Origin: Melieria omissa
Lineage: Eukaryota; Arthropoda; Insecta; Diptera; Ulidiidae
Direction of reading: 5' to 3'
Assembly (NCBI GenBank): GCA_963971225.1
Contig: OZ020269.1
Span: 29,429,783-29,493,782, forward strand
DNA length: 64,000 bases
In this document: positions 1-9,457 of the stretch, piece after piece
Numbering within the stretch: the stretch's first letter is position 1
Layout: each line of letters begins with the position of its first letter
Translations under genes and position numbers: made by a program
Notes under the pieces: model-generated
Databases searched by the model: none
What the model was told of the DNA's origin: nothing
The model's input: only the letters and a program-made list of their open reading frames with translations

Positions 1-117
1 AACCTTGGATATATCTTTAAATTTTTTCTAATTTTATATGCAATCGGTTTCTTTTCCACACTCGGACACTCGACATTTCTAGTTGTTGTCATTCGTTCAC
101 AAAGGAAGTTTCATATA

Positions 118-1043
118 CTGTGCGTTTCAAAAATAAGTGTTGCTTATAAAACTTACAAAAGAAGGTAGTAATGAATTATATGAATTTTCTGAAAGGCTGT
201 GCAAATATCTTTTTCGCGTTATTATGAAAACTTTGCCCAGTTTCCATTGTTGACAGTAATAGCTTGGCATCTTTTGTTACAATTTTGGCTTATTTTTAAG
301 TGTACCCCTCGTAGTGTAGAAACCCCTCGAAATCCGTTTTAATGCCAAAATGAGCTGTTTTGTTTTTGATATTATTTTTCCTCTAAGCTTTGGCTTCATT
401 AAGGACCAAACATTTTCGATGGGGTTTGCATCTGGACTTTGAGATGGCCAACTCAGTGTTTCCACTCCAAATTTTCTCTATCCCATTTCAGACGATTTTC
501 CACATGATTTTACCCAATAGCGATTTCGGCATGGCACTTCTATGAGGAATGCCCGATTTCAGAAGCCTGCATCGGATAGTGACCGTTGATACTTCGACTC
601 TCTTCTGCGACAATCTTTTCTTCGCTAGCTTCAGGCTAAGAGTTGGAGTGTTATCAAACATCCGGACTATCGTCTTATCCGATTTGCTCTGAGTGGTTCT
701 CTCCGTGCCTCTCCGTGGCTCGTCGTCGCTGTTTCCGAAGTCTTTGATTCGACTGACCCACTTCCTCACAAATGAAACTGGAAACTTTGTGTATTTTGCG
801 ACTTGTGGAGGATTCATTTTTAGACCATTTCGATGGTTTACCAAAAACACTACTTCGAAACGTTTTTTAAATACAGTACTAATTTTTAATTCTTGATATT
901 TCCGCGAAAACTTGTACCTAACTAAGAAAACAGAAAAACACGCGAAAACAGTATTTTAATATAGAAGATGATCTGATATTAAAACCATGGCAAACTTCTA
1001 CAGTTAAAAAGATATGGCCAACACTTATTTTTGAAACGCACTG
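118..1043 (-). mobile_element. Tc1-like DNA transposon, internally deleted
   Basis: The two ends form an inverted repeat of about 25 bp (C-T/A-GTGCGTTTCAAAAATAAG, then TGTTG) and each is flanked by TA (116-117 and 1044-1045), the Tc1/mariner target duplication. The minus strand between them encodes broken pieces of a Tc1 transposase. At about 0.93 kb the element is shorter than a full Tc1 element (about 1.3-1.7 kb), which fits the missing middle of the transposase. It is non-autonomous but could be mobilised in trans if a related transposase exists elsewhere in the genome. Confidence 0.88.
277..850 (-). pseudogene. Tc1 transposase remnant (N-terminal HTH plus C-terminal tail)
   Basis: Tc1 transposases bind the terminal repeats through paired-like helix-turn-helix domains and cut with a DDE catalytic core. 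The N-terminal part is read from 850 down to about 488 and contains the HTH region and a basic linker (PRRGTERTTQ). After a frame change it continues as WDRENLEW and then jumps, at about 465-475, to the C-terminal signature WPSQSPDANPIENVW (465 to 277). The segment carrying the first two catalytic aspartates is absent; the final E in NPIEN remains. Catalysis is therefore impossible. The family call is firm because both halves lie in order between matching inverted repeats. Confidence 0.85.
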
Positions 1044-1045
1044 TA

Positions 1046-2356
1046 ATTCAGATTTTGCGTCGTTAGGCCCCGAATTTTAAAAACCCCTTCTTAGGGATTC
1101 AATTCCTAAAATAAATCTTTAGTAGACATTTCATGCTCATAGCTTAAGCGATTTGGGCTCGGCGACGATGAATCAGTCAGTTAGTCACTCCAGATGAATA
1201 AGAAGCATTTCAAAGTAAACAAGATAAAATAATAAAATTTAATTATAAAATGTACTTAATTTTTTTAAACTGATAGTGAATTCAAAAACATTTTCACCAC
1301 AACGTAACACAGCGTTGCACGCATTTCTGAAATGGTTATCCATGCGTTCAGATGTCCTCGTATGAAAATGACTCAACTGCTAGTTTTGCTCTTACAATGA
1401 TTTTCATAATAAAAACCTATTATAGCCGCAAAAATGTATATTTGCCATAAAATGTCACTCAAGTTGCCACAAACCAGCGCAAAAACAGTTCGATGCGTGA
1501 AATGTTAAGGGAAAACTGTCACATGGCAAAGGCATCAAACATACTGAAAACGGCTCGTGGCAAATCAAAAGTGATTGAAAAAACTGTTGCAATATGCTGG
1601 ACAGGACAGCGCCTGGCATATTGGATTTATCCATCAGCGAAAAATATGGCCAAATAGCTGGCAGCTTAAAAACGCCAGCGACAAATGTGTAAAATATTAC
1701 TTGTGATGTTGTTTTTTGCAGATTTGTTTTTATATGTAAAAATTGAAAGTCGTAAAAAACGCTCAATGCTGGCGTCAATAACATTGCACTGCCAAGTGGC
1801 GTTTAACAATGGCTACAACAATAACAAAAACAGTGAAAATAATAAAAAAAACATTGTGAATCAGAGATAAAGTCACAGCGGCAGAAGCACAACAGGTCCA
1901 TGTGATCAATAAAAATATATAACAGGAAAAACTACGTACCAATGTTTTTATGAAAGAAAAAAGTTTTCATAAAGTGGAAAGGTAAGTATTTAATAATGGA
2001 AAAATATATAATAAGAAATACAAAAATTATTGAAATTTTATTTCTAAAAAAATATTTGTCTAACAAAAAAACTGCAAAATTAAATAGTAAATTAAAATAT
2101 TTAATAAATAACTTAGGAAAAAAGTTGTAAAGAAAAAACAATACTTTAAATTTGTTGCACAGCAATTAACCAAAATTAAAAAACAAATAAAAGGAGACAT
2201 TAAAAAACTCAAATTCAAAATTTTTAACCCGTTCACATGTTAATTTCTAACACTGAAACCTTATTTTAGATTCGGAGTACTTTCTCAATGGATTCAATTA
2301 CTTATTCACATTGACCCGTCAGATTGTGATGAAAACAATACTTGTTCAATTATTCC
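1046..2356. other. AT-rich stretch without recognisable gene
   Basis: No conserved coding signal or transposon end was recognised. Short open frames on both strands at 1455-1870 have no recognisable motif, and those at 1932-2165 are translations of AT-rich DNA. Confidence 0.6.
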
Positions 2357-2360
2357 TTAA

Positions 2361-2596
2361 TCCTTTCGGGACTACTGGGATAATACGTCCCAGCAAGTTT
2401 TTAATGCCCCTCAAAACAATTATTTAAATCTTACGACCCACGCAAAATATTTTTTCAATTTTGGTGTTCCTGCATAAAAGAATGTCTTTAGAATTTGTGA
2501 GCATCCAATATAATTTACTAACCCAACCTTCCTAGCATTAGAATATTTCTACTGAGAGTATTTTGGATTTCGAAATTAAACTCCGTCCCAAAAGGG
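2361..2596. mobile_element. piggyBac-like MITE, TTAA-flanked
   Basis: A 236-bp interval is bounded by TTAA on both sides (2357-2360 and 2597-2600). Its ends are inverted copies of (T/C)CCTTT(C/T)GGGAC, and a second GGGAC/GTCCC pair lies just inside the left end. TTAA flanks with CCC(T) starts are the hallmark of piggyBac-type ends. It has no coding capacity. The short repeat length keeps confidence moderate. Confidence 0.6.
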
Positions 2597-2600
2597 TTAA

Positions 2601-3700
2601 GCTTTCGCCATATTTGAAATCGATAAGCCATTAAATCGGACCTGAGTCTCTTCATGATGAAATGCTAAACTTTGATAAATCAAAATCGTTACTAAAATTG
2701 ACTCTTGATGACTGCTTTGACGGATTATTCTTTTCAGAAACTCTACCATTGCAAACAAATTCTTACAACAAATTCTTACATATTCTTCAAATAAGTATAC
2801 AAAAATTCAACTAATTCCAACTAATACTAGTGACATTTGCATTGTTTTTACTGTGTTTCATTGCAATAAATCAAAATTAAATCATACTTAAATTATTTAT
2901 ATTTAATGTTTGTTAAATTGTTTTTAGCAAATTTCAGTGCTGCGCTGATGGGTTTTTATAATTGTGAAAAGCATTGTTATCACCAAATAGTCCAATTAAC
3001 TGCTTTTATATTACAACAAAACAACTAAAACTCTACTAACACGAATATAACGCACGCAGCATTGATGCACCGCAATTTTTGCATAATTCATCATTGCAAT
3101 TTATTTACAATTGTTCAATATTTGGTTAAACCACAAAACATCGCCGCGATTTTGGCCAAAAAAAATTGATGCAATGACCACGAGAAGAGCATCAGAATTG
3201 CAACAATTCCAAATAGTAGATAAATAAACTATAAACGATGTGCAAATATGAATGAAAATGCATCAAATTAAGCTTCGAGCCATGAAGTGGATATCATTTT
3301 CAATAAATTGGTTTAAAAAAATACATATGCAATGTGGTAAATTTGTTTGTTATTGAAATAAAATGGTGGAAAGTTGCACAAACTAATTTAGTAACAATTG
3401 AATGTTATTCTCAATTTGTTTATTATTACTGTTTATTACTATTGTTTATTTAGTTAAAAAACAAATGGAATATGCTAGAAAAATCAACTGAGTTCACACG
3501 TGAAAATTAGAGTCGAATGGGTCATTGCTGCATGTCCAGTTTTAATTTGTATTTTCTACTTTTTTGCTTGCAGAATTTTTAAATTTTTAATGTTTAAATG
3601 TTAGATGAAAGTTACAAAACTAGCGAACTTTAATTTAAACCAAGTTGGTATATTTTTTTGCATGTGCTTTATTTAATTTTATTACACAGCTTCTGTTTAA
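2601..3700. other. AT-rich non-coding stretch
   Basis: Very AT-rich unique sequence; no gene, RNA or transposon end was recognised. Confidence 0.6.
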
Positions 3701-3800
3701 TGGATAGTGCGCTGGCTTCTCATACCATACCAGAGGCCCTACGTTCAATTCCCAGCTGCGGGGGCTAGTAAAACACTTGTCTACTCCTTCCTAAACCCAT
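3701..3800 (+). mobile_element. tRNA-derived SINE head (copy 1, decayed)
   Basis: The segment has a tRNA-like layout: an A-box-like region (TGGATAGTGCGCTGG), an anticodon-like stretch ending in TACCAGAGGCC, and a B-box-like GTTCAATTCC, followed by a shared downstream part (AACACTTGTCTACT). The same arrangement recurs at 3968-4055, 35315-35420 and, inverted, at 25830-26040, so this is a dispersed family rather than a functional tRNA. Pol III promoter function is inferred from the A/B-box similarity. Confidence 0.6.
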
Positions 3801-3967
3801 TGATGCATTGAGAACTAAGTTCAATGAAAATGTTGTTTCCCGATTCAGATCATATGATTTAACACCGCTTGATTATTTCTTGGTATACGATAACAATCCA
3901 AAAACAAACAATTTAGAAACTTCAAGAAAACATAATACAAGTTACAGTCATACAAATTTCGAGCATC

Positions 3968-4055
3968 CAGCAGGTAGCGTTTATGCCACAGGCCCTAGGT
4001 TCGATTCCCAGCTCGGGCTGGTAAAGCACTCGTCTACTTCTATCGTTATTCATAT
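3968..4055 (+). mobile_element. tRNA-derived SINE head (copy 2)
   Basis: A second copy of the SINE head, 5'-truncated. It carries the best B box of the family (GGTTCGATTCC) and the downstream signature CAGCTCGGGCTGGTAAAGCA. It lies about 270 bp from copy 1 in the same orientation. Confidence 0.6.
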
Positions 4056-4059
4056 TCTT

Positions 4060-4700
4060 GTGGGTTTATGTTTAGCCAACTGTGTTCATATAAAGTTTAT
4101 ATAAAAGTAAAAAGACATCCCAAAGCAATGAAATCATTTATAAATTATTCGTGTTTCTGGTAGCCGACTTTTCGATTCCTACTGCAGTTTAAGAATAATA
4201 AAATTGATATAAATTTAAGGTTATAGAGAGGCCAACTTTGAATATTAATCATTCATTCATTTTTCACTTCACTATTTCTATGATATTTTGGATTCCATCT
4301 AGGCGGACTATTATAAGACCCAGCTCGAACTTGGATTTTTGCAGCTCTGACTTTTGTCTATAGTGGTTCCACTGTGAAGCATTGAGAGCAAATCCTTCTC
4401 CTTTACTATAAAAGGTACTAAAGATTAAAATACCATAAAACATTATCTCCTGGAAATCCTAGACCTGGGTAAAAACCTGTTTGATATCACACTACAAACA
4501 ATTTAGTAATTTCAAGAGAAAATTGAGAAAGTTGTAGCAAAAAAATGGTCAGGTATGTTTCAGCATGGATCCACAAATTACAGTTTGTTTCGAGCAGCTG
4601 CGGTAGTCATTTGTTAGGTATTTAAATATTTTTAGTACATAATGAAATTTCAATAAAAAAAGTTTAGTTTATTCATCTCAAAAACTTCATCAATCATTTG
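4060..4700. other. Non-coding stretch between SINE and MITE
   Basis: No gene or known repeat was recognised. Confidence 0.5.
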
Positions 4701-4703
4701 AAA

Positions 4704-5172
4704 CACAGTGCAACACTAAAAAACGGGAAAAGGTCAAACCTATCTCATTCGATAGAGGACCTCAGTAGATGAAAAAGTGCCAAGGGATTTTTCCCGGAAT
4801 GTTCGAGTTTTTTTTAAATGTAGTTTAAAGATGGCGGCTTAATACCCCTTTCCGAAACTTGTAAAACATCATATCTCATGACTCAAATGTCAGAAAGGAA
4901 TCATTTTTACGTCAAATGAAAGCTAATGATATGAAGTCAATGACACAATATCCTTTTTGGAAAAATTTTATGAAAAAGGATATGAAGGACCTCAATTAAA
5001 TTTGTATCCTTGAATATCCTGGAAACCGTGAGAGCTAAATTTATATAAATTACTTCTGGTACTTCTTATTTATATAAATCCCTTGGCACTTTTTTATCTA
5101 CTGAGGTCCTCTATCGAATGAGATGGGTTTGACCTTGTCCCTCGACAATTTTTTTTAATTTGTTGCACTGTG
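4704..5172. mobile_element. MITE with about 90-bp inverted repeats, hAT-like ends
   Basis: The outer parts are long imperfect inverted repeats: CACAGTGCAACA at each tip, then GGTCAAACC(T/C)ATCTCATTCG, ATAGAGGACCTCAGTAGAT and AAAAAGTGCCAAGGG on the left arm, mirrored on the right arm. The interior of about 290 bp has no coding potential. CAGTGCAAC-type tips are seen in many hAT elements, but the flanking 8-bp duplication is not clear, so the superfamily is tentative. The inverted-repeat architecture itself is unambiguous. Confidence 0.75.
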
Positions 5173-7100
5173 AAATCATTTGCATTCCAAAATTCATCTA
5201 AAAATTTCAAAAATCTTCTTAAAAAATTGAAAATGAGTTTAAAATATCAAAATTCAATGACATTTGTCTTTATTTATGCTTTGGTTGTAATCAAGTAGTT
5301 GACTACACGGCCACCGTTAAAAACCAACGTTATTTTGTTGTCTTGTGACCCTGTCGCTGCCATCTTTAATGTGTTCGGGCCATTTATTTATTTTCTTCAT
5401 TTACTTTTTCTTTATTACTTTAATAATTATTTCATGTATTTTTTTTTGGTTATTTTCAAAGACAACAAAATTTATTTACTTAAAGAAACTAAAATATAAA
5501 TGTTGCAATTTTCAATTTGTATTCAAATTGTTATGGGATTGCAAAACTTTATCGCACTTTCAATTCCACATACTTCAACATTGCCCCCCAGCCGGCCGCA
5601 CATGCTGTGCAAAATGCTGAAGAATGCTAAATTGAAAATGTTTTACATATCTTGCATGCAGATATTTTTCCAACACATACATTTCTCATTTGTGTTTCAT
5701 TTGTGTATTTGGCCCATCGCGTGCTGTGCGCGGCCTCCTTCCGCTTCCTGCTGCGTCAACCCATTGAAATCTATCTAACGTTTTATTTATTCAAATGTTT
5801 GATCTGAAACATGTTGCGCTGCCACAATCGCTACTGTTGCAGCTACTCCGCCATTAACCTGGAATATTTTACACGCCAACGCTCGTAACCCCACCACCAC
5901 TGGCGTCGTTGTTGCCGTCGCAGTTTGATTTATACGCGGCGCGGCATTGTGAAAACTTTTGAATCGCACCGTAAACAGTGAAAGTTTGCAACGGCGCCAA
6001 CGGTTCGACAATGCCGCGCGCCGCCAGTCGACACGGAATGGTTGGTCGCATTTTCGAGAGCTCGGCTTTGCCATTTGTTTGTCTGCGTGTCTGTCTGTTT
6101 GTCTGTCTGTATGTCTGTCGTGCACTCGAGCACTCCAGCAAACCTTAAGCTGTTAAATATCATTTCACACAATCGCATAAATTTTTTGCCGCAACAATTC
6201 AATAAAAATCAATAAGCGCGGCGTCTGAGCCGAGGCCGGGTCGTTGTTATCGCAGCGGTAACGCCGGCAACAACCAGCAATGCGGGAGAAATATGCTGCT
6301 GGCGCGGTTCGGCTCGCTCCTTGAATTCCGTTTTAATGGCGTTTGCATAAATTCGCTTCGCTGAAATGCGATACGATAGCAGCGAAAACTTCAACACGAA
6401 CTGTCAATGAAATGTTATTCAAATGATTGAGGGGGCGTAACTGGGCCCAAGTGGCTGTAGTGGCTGTGGTAAGATGCTTTTTGATGGACAGACCGACAGT
6501 GCGGAAACGACGATAGCGCACAGACCAAGGTCATTTTTTTCACTTATGTTTTCGTTTTATTGCTTATTTTATTTGATGCCATTTCTCGGGCTATTGACAC
6601 TTTATTGCGCAATATTTGGTTGTTCATTGCTTGTTGGTCATTCTTTAGCATTCAGTGACGTTATAACAGCTTTTCAGACATTTCAGATAACTCAGTGTCA
6701 GACACAATGCTGGATCAGGGTGTCAGTGAAACGCTCAAATGACGCTATTCAATGTGAGTTCGGTCGTTAAAAGTGCGTGAACAACAATGTCAAAAAAATT
6801 TCAATACTTTGCGGCATAAAATAATTTCGATACTTTTGCCGCCTTTAGTTGGACATTTTTTGCCGTTAAAACAACAATAGTGGTCGGTGTTGTATTCAAT
6901 TTGCAGAGTGCAACACGCATTACACGATTATTTGTAAATACTCTAAGTGTACTAAAGTACAGGAGATGTGACTTTACACCACTAGTCAACGATGGTTTAG
7001 AAACCACATGAGTTACAGCAAATTTCTCATGAACATATTGAAAATGTTCAGCAAAATTATTACATCTGAGTTGGAATTATCCGAAAAATACAACAAAAAT
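5173..7100. other. Unique non-coding DNA with GC-richer islands
   Basis: Between about 5560 and 6480 base composition is more balanced than the surroundings, and several overlapping short frames are open on both strands. None has a recognisable domain, and they shadow each other. The stretch includes a TGTC microsatellite. It may be conserved host non-coding DNA, but that cannot be judged from sequence alone. Confidence 0.5.
6077..6119. repeat. (TGTC)n microsatellite
   Basis: Imperfect tetranucleotide run of TGTC/TGTT units. Confidence 0.85.
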
Positions 7101-7740
7101 TCTGTATTTTAGACAGACTATCTTGGAAACATATAGATTCACATATAGATTCAGATATAGGTTCTCAAACTTGCAATACGGATACATAGAAACTAGAAGA
7201 TGGAAGCGTAGGGACTGGGTATATGGCCGTAAATGTATAGAATCATTCCCTATAGGGAAGTTAGCTACCATCATCCAGGCCAAAATTTATGTCAACGAGG
7301 CATCTTCTTGCATACCCATCATCCGCCACTCAAGCGGCTTTACGGTGCTACAAGTCTACGCGGCCTCTTTGAAACTTGTCAAAGGTTGTCGGTGATCTTC
7401 TTGTCGGTGATTGAACTGGAAGGCGCACTTCTATAGAGCTACATTGGATCTCAGGACATTAGGGTAACGAAAGTGGTTGGTTCAGCTTTGCCAAAAGCGG
7501 TGCAATGTGTCTACTAGGCCCTGCATCATTTTGTGAACTTAACAGAGGACTCATACAGCAATATGTAAGGAAATGGATAGACCAAAATTTTGCTGAGCAA
7601 TGGACCAACACGAACCAACACGGGAAAGACAAAACAATTCTTAACCCCCATACAGAGGAGTGCCCAGAGAACTACTCATGAAGGAAGGCCGCATCCTCAC
7701 TGGATACCTGACTGCACTGTCACTGCACACTAGTCAACTA
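7100..7740 (+). pseudogene. Non-LTR retrotransposon pol fossil (RNase H and C-terminal region)
   Basis: Translation in pieces recalls the end of a Jockey/I/R1-type ORF2. There is an RNase H-like stretch around 7255-7300 (TIIQAKIYV, compare the family's FQAE motif), then the post-RNase H linker (LNRGLIQQYVRKWIDQNFAE at about 7535-7600). At the 3' end comes YHLNRMRLSSKDVCRK (about 7743-7790), the start of the C-terminal Cys/His motif region. Stops and frame changes break it throughout. The clade is not resolved. It runs into a 172-bp tandem array that begins inside its Cys/His coding segment. Confidence 0.55.
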
Positions 7741-8389
7741 GGTATCACCTCAATAGAATGAGACTTTCCTCTAAGGATGTCTGCAGGAAATGAAATTAAG
7801 AACCAGAAACCAGAACCAGAAATTTAGCCCAGGAAAAAATCTGAAACCCAGAACCCCATAGAGCGCTCAAACTAATAAAAAGCCCCAACTAAAAGGGGTT
7901 CCTTAGAGACTTTGCTTTTCGGATGACTGCAGGAAATGCAATCAAGGACCAGAAACTTCTATACAGAAAAAGATTCCTCCAGCTAGGGGCGGCAACTTTA
8001 GCCACGAAGAAAATCTGGAACCTAGAAGCAAACAGTGCTTCAAACAATAAAAAGCCTTAAGTTAGAGGGTTTCGTTAGGGACTTTGCTTTTCGGATGACT
8101 GCAAGAAATGCAATCAAGGACCAGAAACTTCTATACAGAAAAAGATTCCTCCAGCTAGAGGCGGCAACTTTAGCGCCGAAGAAAATCTGGAACCTAGAAT
8201 CTCATAGAGTGCTCAAATTATAAAAGCCCCAACTAAAAGCGTTTCATTAGAGACTTTCCTCTTCGGATGCCTGCAAGAAATGTAATCAAGGACCAGCAAC
8301 TTCTATAGAGAAAAAGATTTCTCCAGATAGGGGCGGCAACTTTGGGCCCTAAGACATTTTGGTACCTAAAACCCCAAACAGTGCTTAAA
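7741..8389 (+). repeat. Degenerate 172-bp tandem array (3' end of a retrotransposon)
   Basis: Landmarks recur at a fixed spacing. GGATGACTGCA(G/A)GAAATGC appears at 7921 and 8093, GGATGCCTGCAAGAAATG at 8265, and an earlier diverged copy (GGATGTCTGCAGGAAATG) at 7775, giving two intervals of exactly 172 bp and one of 146 bp. Each unit carries AATCAAGGACCAG(A/C)AACTTC and GGGGCGGCAACTTT-type segments. The first unit is continuous with the decayed pol 3' end, so the array probably arose by duplication of the retrotransposon's terminal segment. The outer transposon of the nest inserted just after the last unit. Confidence 0.75.
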
Positions 8390-8392
8390 TTA

Positions 8393-9145
8393 CACTGATC
8401 AACAGCAAAATGGCTTTTCTGGGTTTGACATCAATTCTAGGGTAATTGGGTACCGCTGATTTCGAATCCGCAAACCGTTTTTAAAACTTAGTTTCCGTTT
8501 TCGCAAAAAATGGGCGTGTCACTTTTTCGGATTTTCCCTATCTTTTTTCACGTTTTCGATTGTAATTTCTAAACCAATAAACCGGTTGACGTGATTTTCA
8601 CTTTGTGGCATTTACAACACCTCACGGCTTCTTTTCCAATGTAATTTATTTTTATAGGTTTTACGATTCCGCGGTAATTGGACCTCAAAGTCGGAAAATA
8701 TGGAATTTCAAGGCGTTTTCTTGGATGGTCAAAAACATGCACATTTTTCTTAAATCTATTAATGAGTTAGGTGTTAAATGAAAGCGGAAACATCAAATAA
8801 TACAACGCAGACAATTTATTTGGCGTGGTTCCCATTATTATCGAAATAATAGGAAAAATGTGCCATCGTGATTTTCATCAATTTTCACACTTTTTCCTTA
8901 AAAAAATTAGAGCCTCAAAATATGCACAGATTTTTATTTTTTTTTTAATAAACAACAGTTTTTTGGTTTGTTGCTTTGCTTATACTTCAGACCAGCACAC
9001 AAAAAGTATGCCTGTTTTTATGACGACAGTTTTCAATTTGATATTTACTTTGCTTAAGAAATTTCAAGGAAAAGGGGAAAATAAATTAATCGGGTTTCAG
9101 TCTTCACAAAGTACGCGATTCAAAGACAAACTATATTATAAAGCT
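8393..9145 (+). repeat. Left long terminal inverted repeat of the outer transposon
   Basis: Inverted match to 20115-20810 continued at 11430-11510. The arms agree almost base for base over GGCTTTTCTGGGTTTGACATC and the following 600 bp. Small indels mark divergence: the left arm lacks about 30 bp after ACGCGATTCAAAGA that the right arm keeps. Open frames that appear at 8825-9172 and, inverted, at 20147-20368 are the same repeat read twice and are not genes. Confidence 0.9.
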
Positions 9146-9234
9146 GCTGTAATTGCTAGTTTTATATTGTAAAAGAATAGTTACTGTTATTATGATAAGA
9201 CAAAATTCTTGTGACCAACAAGCACTCAAGCAAA

Positions 9235-9415
9235 AGAACAAACGAATAAACGAACAAATGAACAAGCGAACAAAAGAACAAATGAACTAATGAACAAATA
9301 AACAAACGAACAAATGAACAAATGAAGAAACGAACAAACGAACAAACGAACAAACGAACAAACGAACAAACGAACAAACGAACAAACAAACAAACAAACA
9401 AACAAACAAATAAAC
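9235..9415 (+). repeat. AACAAACG/AACAAATG tandem repeat
   Basis: A run of 4- and 8-bp units (AACAAACG, AACAAATG, AACAAACA) lies just inside the left arm of the outer transposon, downstream of its gene's stop codon. Open frames here are translations of the repeat. Confidence 0.9.
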
Positions 9416-9457
9416 ATTCATTACATACTATATAGATTACATATTTAGATGTAAACA

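Noticed and set aside
2224..2240. TTAACCCG as an alternative left end for the MITE at 2361
   Set aside because: TTAATCCTTTCGGGAC at 2357 pairs much better with the right end.
3985..4015. tRNA gene suggested by GGTTCGATTCC
   Set aside because: No acceptor stem or complete cloverleaf could be drawn, and the segment is repeated as part of a SINE.
8825..9172. 115-codon open frame, with an inverted twin at 20147-20368
   Set aside because: Both lie in the terminal inverted repeat arms of the outer transposon; duplication comes from the repeat, not from a gene pair.
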